64,000 nucleotides of DNA from Cupriavidus sp. P-10 (GTDB lineage Bacteria; Pseudomonadota; Gammaproteobacteria; Burkholderiales; Burkholderiaceae), in contig NZ_AP025171.1 in NCBI RefSeq assembly GCF_003402535.2, positions 2,542,001 through 2,606,000 on the forward strand. Direction: 5' to 3'. A program made the position numbers and the translations under genes. Positions 13,287 to 21,284 of the stretch are shown here, piece by piece (position 1 is the first letter of the stretch; each line of letters opens with the position of its first letter). Below the pieces are notes generated by a model, which saw only the letters and a program-made list of their open reading frames with translations, was not told the DNA's origin and ran no database searches.

Positions 13287-14455
13287 TGCGCGGCCTGGCC
13301 GCCGCGCTCGGCTGCGCCGCGGCACTGTTGGCCGGCTGCGCCGGCGCGGTGCGCGGCACCGGCGATCTCGGCGTGGTGGTGGAACGTGCCGCCGGCCGGC
13401 TGCAGATCGTGGAAACCACCGGCATGACGCGGCTGGCCACGGTCGACGGGCTGGGCGACCTGTCGCACGCCAGCGTGGTGTTCTCGCGCGATGCGCGCTA
13501 CGCCTACGTGTTCGGCCGCGATGGCGGGTTGACGCGCGTAGACCTGCTGGACGCGCGCATCACGCACCGCATCCTGCAGGCCGGTAACAGCATCGGCGGC
13601 GCGATCTCGCAGGATGGCCGCGTGGTGGCCGCGCAGAACTACGCGCCTGGCGGGATCCGGCTGTTCGATGCCCAGACGCTCGAGCCGCTGGCGGACCTGC
13701 CAGCCATCGGCCAGGACGGGCGCCGCGCCAAGGTGGTGGGCCTGGCCGACCTGCCGGGCCGGCGCTTCGCCGCCAGCCTGTTCGAGTCCGGCGAGATCTG
13801 GATCATCGATGCCGCCGATCCGCGCCAGCCGCAAGTGGCGCGCCTGCCGGCCGGGCGCGAGCCCTACGACGGCCTGGTCACGCCCGACGGCCGCTGGTAT
13901 CTGGCCGGGCTGTTCGGCGAGGACGGCCTGGCGCTGGTCGACCTGTGGCAGGCGCCGCCGCAGGCACGCCGCATCCTCGCTGGCTACGGCCGCGGCGGCC
14001 AGCCGCTGCCGGTCTACAAGATGCCGCACCTGCGCGGCTGGGCGATGGCGCAGGGCCAGGCATGGCTGCCGGCCATCGGCCGCCACGAAGTGCTGGTCGC
14101 CGACCCGGCGCGCGGCTGGCAGCAGACCGCGCGCGTGGCGCTGGCCGGCCAGCCGGTCTTTGTCATGGCACGCCCGGACGGCCGGCAGGTCTGGGTCAAC
14201 TTCGCCTTCCCCCACAACGACGCCGTGCAGGTCATCGACACCGCCACACGCGAGGTGGTGCGCACGCTGCGCCCGTGCCGCGGCGTGCTGCACATGGAAT
14301 TCACGCCCAAGGGAGAGGCACTGTGGCTGTCCTGCCGCGACGACAATCGCGTCGAGGTCTACGACACCGCCACGCTGGCGCGCATCGCCACGCTGCCTGC
14401 CGACAACCCCAGCGGCATCTTCTTCACCGCGCGGGCACAGCGCTTTGGCATGTAA
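13286..14455 (+). CDS. nirF: Heme d1 biosynthesis protein NirF (lipoprotein)
   Basis: This 389-residue beta-propeller protein is related to the d1 domain of NirS and is required for late heme d1 synthesis, reported as a dihydro-heme d1 dehydrogenase-type step. The N-terminus MRGLAAALGCAAALLAGC has a lipobox LLAGC with Cys18, predicting a periplasmic lipoprotein anchored to a membrane. Propeller repeats include RYAYVFGRDGGLTRVDLLD, DGRVVAAQNYAPGGIRLFD and FPHNDAVQVIDT. The start overlaps the nirC stop by one base (TGATG), which implies coupled translation. The length fits the family. Confidence 0.95.
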   Translation: MRGLAAALGCAAALLAGCAGAVRGTGDLGVVVERAAGRLQIVETTGMTRLATVDGLGDLSHASVVFSRDARYAYVFGRDGGLTRVDLLDARITHRILQAGNSIGGAISQDGRVVAAQNYAPGGIRLFDAQTLEPLADLPAIGQDGRRAKVVGLADLPGRRFAASLFESGEIWIIDAADPRQPQVARLPAGREPYDGLVTPDGRWYLAGLFGEDGLALVDLWQAPPQARRILAGYGRGGQPLPVYKMPHLRGWAMAQGQAWLPAIGRHEVLVADPARGWQQTARVALAGQPVFVMARPDGRQVWVNFAFPHNDAVQVIDTATREVVRTLRPCRGVLHMEFTPKGEALWLSCRDDNRVEVYDTATLARIATLPADNPSGIFFTARAQRFGM

Positions 14456-14463
14456 GGGGCAGC

Positions 14464-15450
14464 ATGCTAGACGAACGCACCCTGTACGACACGCTGCAGC
14501 GCGACTTCCCGCTGCAGCCCCGCCCCTACCAGGCGCTCGCGGAAGGACTGGGCCTGTGCGAGCACACACTGCTGTCGCTGCTGGCGCGCGACCTGGGAGC
14601 GGGCCGGATCAGCCGCGTCGGCGCCGTGTTCGCGCCCAACGTGATCGGCGTCAGCACGCTGGCCGCGCTGAGCGTGCCGACGGGGCACCTGGATCGCGTC
14701 GCCGCGCGCATCAGCACCTGCGCGTCGGTCAGCCACAACTACGCACGCAGCGGCCACGCCTACAACCTGTGGTTCGTCGCGGGTGCGCGCGAGCGCGGCA
14801 CGCTGGATGGCACGCTGGCCGCCATTGCCGACATGGCCGGGCAAGTGCCGCTGGATCTGCCGATGGCGCGCGAGTACCACATCGACCTGGGCTTTGCGCT
14901 CGGTACCGGCAAGCGCGGCACGCCGGCCCGGCGCCGGACCGCCGCACCCGTGCCGCCGATCTCGCTGGATGCGGATGACTGGCGCCTGGTGGCGGCGCTG
15001 GAGGCGGGCCTGCCGCTGACGCCGCGCCCGTTCCAGGAACTGGCGTCGCGCACGCGGCTGCCGCTGCCGCGGGTGCTGGAGCGGATTGCACAATGGTCGG
15101 CACTGGGCGTCATCCGGCGGCTGGGCGTGGTGCTGCGCCATGGGCGCTTCGGCTATGGGCACAACGCCATGTGCGTGTGGGACGTGCCGGACGCCCGTGT
15201 CGACGCGATCGGCCTGCGCCTGGCACGCCAGCCGCGCGTGACGCTGTGCTACCGGCGCGAGCGGCGCCTGCCGGCCTGGCCCTTCAACCTGTTCGCGATG
15301 ATCCATGCCCGCGATGCGCACGACCTGCGGCCGGCGCTCGACCACATCCGCGCCACCGCCGGGCTGGACCAGACACCCGGCGCGGTGCTGGTCGGCACCC
15401 GTTGCTACAAGCAGCGCGGCACGCGCTACGCCACGCAGGAGGCGGCATGA
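14464..15450 (+). CDS. nirDL: Siroheme decarboxylase, NirD-NirL fusion
   Basis: This 328-residue protein has two AsnC/Lrp-like halves in one chain. The first (about residues 1-160) contains RPYQALAEGLGL and GRISRVGAVFAPNVIG; the second (about 175-328) contains RPFQELASRTRLPLPRVLERI and GVIRRLGVVLRHGRFGYGHNAMCVWDV. With NirG and NirH it removes the acetate carboxylates of siroheme (C12 and C18) to give 12,18-didecarboxysiroheme on the heme d1 pathway. In Pseudomonas aeruginosa nirD and nirL are separate; fused forms are known elsewhere. It starts nine bases after nirF and overlaps nirG by four bases (ATGA). Confidence 0.93.
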   Translation: MLDERTLYDTLQRDFPLQPRPYQALAEGLGLCEHTLLSLLARDLGAGRISRVGAVFAPNVIGVSTLAALSVPTGHLDRVAARISTCASVSHNYARSGHAYNLWFVAGARERGTLDGTLAAIADMAGQVPLDLPMAREYHIDLGFALGTGKRGTPARRRTAAPVPPISLDADDWRLVAALEAGLPLTPRPFQELASRTRLPLPRVLERIAQWSALGVIRRLGVVLRHGRFGYGHNAMCVWDVPDARVDAIGLRLARQPRVTLCYRRERRLPAWPFNLFAMIHARDAHDLRPALDHIRATAGLDQTPGAVLVGTRCYKQRGTRYATQEAA

Positions 15451-15935
15451 GCATGGCCGCCGATGCCTCCTGCGCCGTGCTTCCCGACACCATCGACGCC
15501 ACCGACCGCCGCATCGTCAACGCGCTGCAGCGTGGCCTGCCGCTGGTGCCGCGGCCGTATGCCGAGGCTGCCGCCGCGCTCGGCATCGAGGAAGACGAAC
15601 TGCTGGCGCGGCTGCGCCGGCTGCTCGACCGCGGCGTGCTGACACGCTTCGGCCCGCTCTACCAGATCGAGCGCGCGGGCGGCCGCTTCGTGCTGTGCGC
15701 CTGCCACGCGCCGGCACAACAGCTCGCCGCCGTGGCCGGCGCGATCAACGCCTTTCCGGAGGTCGCGCACCACTACCAGCGCACCCACCACCTGAACCTG
15801 TGGTTCGTGCTGGCGGTCGCGCGGGCCGAAGACGTGGCCCCGGCGCTCGATCGCATCGCCGCCGCGGCTGGCGTCGAGATCCTGCCGTTTCCCAAGGAAC
15901 GCGAGTTCTTCGTCAACCTCTACCTTCCCGCATGA
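15447..15935 (+). CDS. nirG: Siroheme decarboxylase subunit NirG
   Basis: This 162-residue AsnC-like protein has an N-terminal winged-helix region (RRIVNALQRGLPLVPRPYAEAA, LARLRRLLDRGVLTRFGPLYQ) and a ligand-binding fold with HHYQRTHHLNLWFVLAVA and PFPKEREFFVNLYLPA. It works with NirDL and NirH in siroheme decarboxylation in the cytoplasm. Start and stop both overlap neighbours by four bases (ATGA at 15447 and 15932), so it is embedded in a coupled nir translation unit. Its assignment as NirG rather than NirD rests on gene order and the HHYQRTHHLN pattern. Confidence 0.88.
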   Translation: MSMAADASCAVLPDTIDATDRRIVNALQRGLPLVPRPYAEAAAALGIEEDELLARLRRLLDRGVLTRFGPLYQIERAGGRFVLCACHAPAQQLAAVAGAINAFPEVAHHYQRTHHLNLWFVLAVARAEDVAPALDRIAAAAGVEILPFPKEREFFVNLYLPA

Positions 15936-16450
15936 TGTCCGCCGACGCCCACGATGCCATCGACCTAGCCTTGATCCGCGCCACCCAGGCGGGCCTGCCG
16001 CTGGAGCCGGCGCCGTTCGCGGCCGTCGCCGCCACGCTGGGACTCGACGAAGCCGAAGTCATCGCCCGGCTGGCGGCAATGCATGCGCGCGGCACGCTGC
16101 GCCGCATCGGCGCGGTGCCCAACCACTACCGGCTGGGCTGGCGCGCCAACGGCATGACCGTGTGGGATGTGGACGATGCCTGCGTCGATGCGCTCGGCGA
16201 ACTTGTCGGTGCGCTGCCCTTTGTCAGCCACTGCTACCTGCGCCCGCGCCGGCTGCCGCACTGGCCTTACAACCTGTTCGCGATGGTCCACGCGCGTGCC
16301 CGCGCCGACGCGGCGCCGCAGATCGAACGCATCACGGCACTGCTGGGCGACGCCTGCCGCGCGCATGACGTGCTGTGGTCCACCCGCATCCTGAAGAAAA
16401 CCGGCCTGCGCCTGCCGCCGGCCGGACCTGCCCCACAGGAGCCACGCTGA
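15932..16450 (+). CDS. nirH: Siroheme decarboxylase subunit NirH
   Basis: This 172-residue AsnC-like protein is paralogous to NirG and to both halves of NirDL. It has QAGLPLEPAPFAAVAATLGL and GTLRRIGAVPNHYRLGWRANGMTVWDV, then HCYLRPRRLPHWPYNLFAMVH, the block shared with NirL (FNLFAMIHA). It acts in siroheme decarboxylation. Two consecutive in-frame ATGs (15932, 15935) are possible; the first gives the ATGA overlap with nirG seen elsewhere in this operon. The stop overlaps the nirJ ATG by one base (TGATG). Confidence 0.9.
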   Translation: MMSADAHDAIDLALIRATQAGLPLEPAPFAAVAATLGLDEAEVIARLAAMHARGTLRRIGAVPNHYRLGWRANGMTVWDVDDACVDALGELVGALPFVSHCYLRPRRLPHWPYNLFAMVHARARADAAPQIERITALLGDACRAHDVLWSTRILKKTGLRLPPAGPAPQEPR

Positions 16451-17613
16451 TGTTCCGCCTGTCCCGTTTCATGGAAGCCCTGCGCGACGCCGGGCCGGTG
16501 CCGCCCGCCCGCAAGGCCGCCGGCCCGGTCGTGATCTGGAACCTGATCCGCCGCTGCAACCTCAATTGCCGCCATTGCTATGCCACTTCGGCCGATACCG
16601 ACTTCAAGGGCGAACTGGATACCAACGAGGCGCTGCGCGTGCTGCCGCAGTTGCATGACGCGCGCGTGCCGGCGCTGATCCTGTCTGGCGGCGAGCCACT
16701 GCTGCGGCCGGACCTGTATGACATTGCCGCGCATGCGCGCGCGCTTGGCTTCCATTTGTCGCTGTCGTCGAACGGCACGCTGCTCGATGCCGGTCACGCT
16801 GCGCGGCTGGCCGCGGCAGGCTTTGACTATGTCGGCGTCAGCCTGGATGGGCTGCCCGCCACGCACGACCGCTTCCGCCGCAGCAACGGTGCCTTCTCGC
16901 AGGCACTGGCGGGATTGCGGGTCGCGCGCGCCGTCGGCCTGCGCGTCGGCGTGCGCATGACGCTGACCGAAGCCAACGCCGCGCAGTTGCCCGACCTCGT
17001 CGCGCTGGCCGAACGCGAAGGCATCGACAAGTTCTACCTGTCCCACTTCAACTACGCCGGCCGCGCGCGCAGCCATCGCGCCGAGGATGCCCGGCATGCG
17101 CGCACGCGCGCCGCGCTGGACTGGCTGTTCGACCATGTCTGGCAGCGCGCTTGCGCGGGCCATGCCGGTGACTTCGTCACCGGCAACAACGATGCCGACG
17201 GGGTCTACCTGCTGTACTGGATCGCGCAGCGCTTCCCGCACCGCGTCGCCGACATGCGCCGGCGGCTGGAACAGTGGGGCGGCAACGCCACCGGCGTGGG
17301 CGTCGCCAATATCGACAATCTCGGCAACGTACATCCCGACACGATGTGGTGGCACGTCACGCTGGGCAACGTGCGCGAACGGCCCTTCGGAGAGATCTGG
17401 GCGAGCCGCACCGACCCGCTGATGGCGGGACTGGCCAGCCGGCCGCGCCCGCTGCAGGGACGCTGCGCTGTCTGCGCGCACCGTGCCATCTGCAACGGCA
17501 ACACGCGCGTGCGCGCATTCACGCTGACCGGCAACGCGTGGGCGGAGGATCCGGGCTGCTACCTCAGCGATACCGAGATCGCCGCCGCGCCCGGCTCGGA
17601 GGTGGCGGCATGA
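16450..17613 (+). CDS. nirJ: Radical SAM heme d1 biosynthesis protein NirJ
   Basis: This 387-residue radical SAM enzyme acts on 12,18-didecarboxysiroheme, replacing propionate side chains on the way to heme d1. The radical SAM CxxxCxxC motif is at Cys36, Cys40 and Cys43 (RRCNLNCRHCYATS). A C-terminal SPASM-like cysteine set appears as GRCAVCAHRAICNGNTRVRAF and GCYLSDTEI, which should bind an auxiliary FeS cluster. It is cytoplasmic. Its start overlaps nirH by one base and its stop overlaps nirN by four bases. Length and motifs are typical. Confidence 0.96.
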   Translation: MFRLSRFMEALRDAGPVPPARKAAGPVVIWNLIRRCNLNCRHCYATSADTDFKGELDTNEALRVLPQLHDARVPALILSGGEPLLRPDLYDIAAHARALGFHLSLSSNGTLLDAGHAARLAAAGFDYVGVSLDGLPATHDRFRRSNGAFSQALAGLRVARAVGLRVGVRMTLTEANAAQLPDLVALAEREGIDKFYLSHFNYAGRARSHRAEDARHARTRAALDWLFDHVWQRACAGHAGDFVTGNNDADGVYLLYWIAQRFPHRVADMRRRLEQWGGNATGVGVANIDNLGNVHPDTMWWHVTLGNVRERPFGEIWASRTDPLMAGLASRPRPLQGRCAVCAHRAICNGNTRVRAFTLTGNAWAEDPGCYLSDTEIAAAPGSEVAA

Positions 17614-19109
17614 CGCGCATTGCCCGATGGCTCCTGTCCCTGGCTCTGGTTGGCGGGATGCAATCCGCGTTCGCGCTCGATCCCGCCGCGCTCTATGGCC
17701 AGCACTGCGCCGCCTGCCATGGCGCCGACCGCCTCGGCGCCATGGGCCCCGCGCTGCTGCCGGAAAGCCTGGAGCGCCTGCGCGCCAGCGAACTCGACAC
17801 CGTGCTGCGCGACGGCCGCGCCGCGACGCAGATGCCGGCCTTCGGCGCCACGCTGGCCGCCCGGGAATTGCAGGCGCTGGCGCGCTGGCTGCGCACGGCG
17901 CCCGCCGCCGCGCCGCAGTGGAGCACCGACGCGATCCGCGCCAGCCACGTCGTCACGCACGCGCCCGGCACGCTGCCCGCGCGTCCCGTCTTCAGCGCCG
18001 ATCCGCAGAACCTGTTCGTGGTCGTCGAGGCGGGCAGCCATCACATGACCGTGCTCGACGGCGACCGGCTGGCACCGATCCATCGCTTTGCCACGCGCTT
18101 CGCCCTGCACGGCGGCCCCAAGTTCAGCCGCGACGGCCGCTATGTCTACATGGCCAGCCGCGACGGCTGGGTCAGCAAGTACGACCTGTGGAACCTGGCC
18201 TACGTCGCCGAGATCCGCGTCGGCATCAATACGCGCAACGTTGCCGTCAGCGACGACGGGCGCTGGGTGCTGGCCGGCAATACGCTGCCACGCACGCTGG
18301 TGCTGCTGCACGCCGACGACCTGTCGCTGGCGCGGGTGATCGACGTCAAGGGCCGCAGTGGCGATGCCTCGCGGGTATCTGCGGTCTACGACGCGGCGCC
18401 GCGCCGCAGCTTTATCGCAGCGCTGAAGGACATTGCCGAGGTCTGGGAAATCCCGTATGCCGACGCCGCCGGCAAGCCCCTGGCATCGCTGGCGCCGCGC
18501 GCCATCGTGCTGGACGATGTGCTCGACGATTTCTTCTTCGACCAGCCCTACCGCCACATCCTCGGCGCGTCGCGCAGCGGGGGCGGGCAGGTGATCGACC
18601 TCGACCAGGGCCGCAAGGTGGCCTCGCTGGCGCTTGGCGGCATGCCTCACCTCGGCAGCGGCATCACGTGGCAACGGGACGGCCATGAAGTGATGGCGTC
18701 GCCCGACCTCGGGCAGGGGCGCATTTCGGTAATCGACATGCAGGACTGGCACACCGTCGCCGCCATCCCGACCAACGGCCCGGGTTTCTTCCTACGCAGC
18801 CACGAGAACAGCCGCTACGCCTGGGCCGACGCGATGATGAGCCCGCGGCGCGACACGCTGCAGGTGATCGACAAGCTGACCCTCCAGGTCGCCGGCAACG
18901 TCACGCCCAGCCCGGGCCGCACCGCCGCGCATGTGGAATTCACGCGCGACGGGCGCTATGCGCTGGTCAGCCTGATGGAGCGCGACGGCGCGATCGTGGT
19001 CTACGACGCCGCCACGCTGCAGGAAGTGAAGCGCATCCCGATGGACAAGCCCATCGGCAAGTACAACGTCTTCAACAAGACCACGCGTTCGGCTGGCACC
19101 AGTCATTGA
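17610..19109 (+). CDS. nirN: Heme d1 dehydrogenase NirN
   Basis: This 499-residue periplasmic paralogue of NirS makes the last heme d1 step, forming the acrylate side chain, and may deliver d1 to NirS. A signal peptide (residues 1-22, ending SAFA) precedes a c-type heme site CAACH at 33-37. The eight-blade propeller follows, with GPKFSRDGRYVYMASRDGWVSKYDLW, GMPHLGSG and the C-terminal HVEFTRDGRYALVSLMERDGAIVVYDA. It is not a second nitrite reductase by context: it lies inside the d1 biosynthesis genes and lacks the NirS SHYHPEF block. It overlaps nirJ by four bases; nirE follows after 33 bases. Confidence 0.95.
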   Translation: MTRIARWLLSLALVGGMQSAFALDPAALYGQHCAACHGADRLGAMGPALLPESLERLRASELDTVLRDGRAATQMPAFGATLAARELQALARWLRTAPAAAPQWSTDAIRASHVVTHAPGTLPARPVFSADPQNLFVVVEAGSHHMTVLDGDRLAPIHRFATRFALHGGPKFSRDGRYVYMASRDGWVSKYDLWNLAYVAEIRVGINTRNVAVSDDGRWVLAGNTLPRTLVLLHADDLSLARVIDVKGRSGDASRVSAVYDAAPRRSFIAALKDIAEVWEIPYADAAGKPLASLAPRAIVLDDVLDDFFFDQPYRHILGASRSGGGQVIDLDQGRKVASLALGGMPHLGSGITWQRDGHEVMASPDLGQGRISVIDMQDWHTVAAIPTNGPGFFLRSHENSRYAWADAMMSPRRDTLQVIDKLTLQVAGNVTPSPGRTAAHVEFTRDGRYALVSLMERDGAIVVYDAATLQEVKRIPMDKPIGKYNVFNKTTRSAGTSH

Positions 19110-19142
19110 CGCGCTGCCGCCGCGCGCGCAGGAGTCCTACAC

Positions 19143-19904
19143 ATGAACTCTCCCCTCAAGCCCGGCAAGGTCTGGCTGGTCGGCGTCGGCCCCGGCAGCC
19201 CAGACCTGGTCACGGTGCGCGCGATGCGCGCGCTCGCGTCCGCCGACGTATGGCTGGTCGATGACCTGGTCTCGCCGGAAATGTCCTGCTATGCCCGGCC
19301 CGGCACGCATGTCGAGTGGGTCGGCAAGCGCGGCGGCCGCTGCTCGGTCACGCAGGCGCGCATCCAGCAGCTGACGCTGCAGCATGCGCTGGCCGGCCGC
19401 ACCGTGGCGCGTGTCAAGGGCGGCGATCCGCTGCTGTTCGGCCGCGGCGGCGAAGAGGCCGCCTTCCTGCGCGCGCACGGCGTGCCGGTGGAAGTGGTCA
19501 ACGGCATCAGCAGCGGCATGGCGGCGGCGCAGGCCCTGGGCGTGGCGCTGACCCACCGCGCCCACTGCCACGGCGTGACCTTCGTCACCGCGCATACCAG
19601 CGAACACGGTTCGCCCGACTGGAACGCGCTGGTGCGCGGCGGCACCACGCTGGTGATCTACATGGGCATGAGCCGGCTCGCGGCGATCCGCGACGGGCTG
19701 CTGGCGGCCGGCATGCGCGCCGACATGGCGGCGGCGGTCGTGATGCATGCCGGCGGCGCGGAAGAGCGTTCGTGGACCGGCACGGTGCAAACGCTGGCCG
19801 AAGCATTGTCCGCCGGGATGGCCAGCCCGGCGGTGGTGCTGGTGGGAGGCGTGGTGGCAGAGGCGATGCCGCGGATGATGGCGATGTCGTCCGCCGCCCA
19901 GTAG
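19143..19904 (+). CDS. nirE: Uroporphyrinogen-III C-methyltransferase
   Basis: This 253-residue SAM-dependent methyltransferase makes precorrin-2 from uroporphyrinogen III, the entry step to siroheme and heme d1. The SUMT signatures are clear: LVGVGPGSPDLVTVRA near the N-terminus and VARVKGGDPLLFGRGGEEAAFL near residue 95, with STGMAAAQ-like GISSGMAAAQALGVALTHR. It lacks the CysG dehydrogenase/chelatase domain, as expected for NirE/CobA. As the last gene of the nir run it is assigned to heme d1; a cobA label is equally possible on sequence alone. A CAGGAG site precedes the ATG. Confidence 0.93.
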   Translation: MNSPLKPGKVWLVGVGPGSPDLVTVRAMRALASADVWLVDDLVSPEMSCYARPGTHVEWVGKRGGRCSVTQARIQQLTLQHALAGRTVARVKGGDPLLFGRGGEEAAFLRAHGVPVEVVNGISSGMAAAQALGVALTHRAHCHGVTFVTAHTSEHGSPDWNALVRGGTTLVIYMGMSRLAAIRDGLLAAGMRADMAAAVVMHAGGAEERSWTGTVQTLAEALSAGMASPAVVLVGGVVAEAMPRMMAMSSAAQ

Positions 19905-19939
19905 CGCCCGCCGGCGGGGCTCCCCCTCCCGCCCGGGAT

Positions 19940-20770
19940 ATGGCACCATCGTTGGCACGCCCCACCTGCCCCGCAATCGCCCCGCAATCGCCAAAAGTGG
20001 CTGCCCTGACACATCACTCCCCCAAGCTGCACCTGACCGCCGGTCGTGGCTTTGCCTTGCACGAAAGCCGCCACGCGGGATTCCGGCGCGAATGGCATAC
20101 GCACGACTGCAGCATGCTGCTGTGGACGCGCGCCGGCCGCCTGCGCAGCGTGTGGGAAAACCAGCCCGACGCGCAGCATCCCGGCCCGGTGGCGACCACG
20201 CTGGTACGCGGCGGCGCCGTCCTGCTGCCGGCGTCGACGCGCCATTTCACCACGGCGGAAGCCGGCCGCCAGCATCACGGCGAACTCTACCTGGCCCCCG
20301 ACAGGCTGCACGGCCCCGCACCGTACGGCGCGCTGCGGCTCGACGGCGCTGCGCTGGCGATGCTCGAAGCGCTGCTGACGCCCGGCCTTGCGCCTGCCAG
20401 CGCGGAACTGCTGGTGCGCGCCATCGTCGGCCAGGTCATGGCCAGCCCGCTGCTAGCGCTGCCGCAGGAGCCCGCCTCGCTCGCGCTCCGGCTGGTGCGA
20501 TGCTTCAGCGCGGCGCTGGAGCGCGACCAGGCGCTTCCGTCGATCGATGCCGCGGCCTGCACCCTGGGCGTCTCGGCGCGGCAGCTGCAGCGCGCCTGCC
20601 AGCTGGAGTTCGGCGCCAGCCCGGTCGCGGTCCGCCGGCGCGTGCTCGCGGCGCATGCGCGCAGCCTGCTGGCCGCAGGGTTGCCGTTGTCCCGCGTCAG
20701 CGAGCGCCTGGGCTTTGCCAGCAGTGGCCATCTCGCACGCCTGCTGCGCGAGGTGCCGCCAGCCGGCTGA
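19940..20770 (+). CDS. AraC family transcriptional regulator
   Basis: This 276-residue regulator has an N-terminal cupin-like sensor (FRREWHTHDCSMLLWTRAG, VLLPASTRHFTT) and a C-terminal double helix-turn-helix (SIDAAACTLGVSARQLQRACQLEFGASPVAVRRR, GLPLSRVSERLGFASSGHLARLLRE). The start is uncertain: ATG 19940 lacks a clear ribosome-binding site, and the conserved region begins only near residue 25. It follows nirE by 35 bases on the same strand but is separated by a GC-rich palindromic stretch, so it need not be co-transcribed. It is convergent with the RidA-PhzF-Bug operon. Its target and ligand are unknown. Confidence 0.85.
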   Translation: MAPSLARPTCPAIAPQSPKVAALTHHSPKLHLTAGRGFALHESRHAGFRREWHTHDCSMLLWTRAGRLRSVWENQPDAQHPGPVATTLVRGGAVLLPASTRHFTTAEAGRQHHGELYLAPDRLHGPAPYGALRLDGAALAMLEALLTPGLAPASAELLVRAIVGQVMASPLLALPQEPASLALRLVRCFSAALERDQALPSIDAAACTLGVSARQLQRACQLEFGASPVAVRRRVLAAHARSLLAAGLPLSRVSERLGFASSGHLARLLREVPPAG

Positions 20771-20793
20771 GCACACTGGCCGGGGGCTTACCT

Positions 20794-20829
20794 GCCATTC
20801 AGGCCAGGGAGGCCATTCAGGCCAGGCAG
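20794..20829. repeat. 18-bp tandem duplication at the 3' end of ridA-like gene
   Basis: Two adjacent 18-base copies (20794-20811 and 20812-20829) differ at one base. The copy at 20812-20829 contains the stop codon of the minus-strand RidA-like gene; the other copy carries a duplicate of the same stop just downstream. It looks like a recent slippage event with no coding effect. Confidence 0.8.
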
Positions 20830-21284
20830 GCTTCCAGTTCGATCTCGATCCAGGCACAGTCCGGCAGGCTTGCCACACCCACCGCGGTGCGAGCGGGGAG
20901 CGCCTGCGCGGGGAAGGCCAGTGCCAGCACGGCGGAGGCGCTGTCGACCACCAACGAATGCCGGGTGAAATCGCCGTGCGCGCGCACGAAGCCGCGCAGC
21001 CGCGTAACCTGCCGCACTGCCGCCAGCTGGCCGCCGGCGGCTGTACGCAACGCGGCCAGCGCGTTCAGCATCGCCACCTCGGCGGCCCGGCGAGCGCCCG
21101 GGATATCGGCTTCAGTGGCGCAGCAGCCGGCCAAGGCAACGCCGTCGCGTCGCGGCGTCTGGCCGCTGATGCTGATGCGCCCGTCGATCACGCAGGCCGG
21201 GGCGTAGCTGCCGCGCGGCACGGGCGCGGGCGGCAGCACAAAGCCCGCGGCCGCGAGCCGGCCTTCCGGCGTCGTGGCACTCAT
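20817..21284 (-). CDS. RidA/YjgF/YER057c/UK114 family protein
   Basis: This 155-residue protein is of the Rid family, whose RidA members hydrolyse reactive imine/enamine intermediates. Visible family blocks are GSYAPACVIDGRISISGQTP, VRQVTRLRGFVRAHGDF and the C-terminal PARTAVGVASLPDCAWIEIELEA, which keeps the conserved Arg. The ATG at 21284 overlaps the phzF-like stop by four bases (ATGA), which selects it over an ATG four codons upstream. It is the last gene of a three-gene operon with the PhzF-like and Bug proteins, hinting at uptake and degradation of a small carboxylated or amino compound. Confidence 0.9.
   Translation of the reverse strand: MSATTPEGRLAAAGFVLPPAPVPRGSYAPACVIDGRISISGQTPRRDGVALAGCCATEADIPGARRAAEVAMLNALAALRTAAGGQLAAVRQVTRLRGFVRAHGDFTRHSLVVDSASAVLALAFPAQALPARTAVGVASLPDCAWIEIELEACLA

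Noticed and set aside
17610..19109. A second nitrite reductase (NirS paralogue)
   Set aside because: The protein is NirN: it lies among heme d1 genes, is translationally coupled to nirJ and lacks the SHYHPEF active-site block of NirS.
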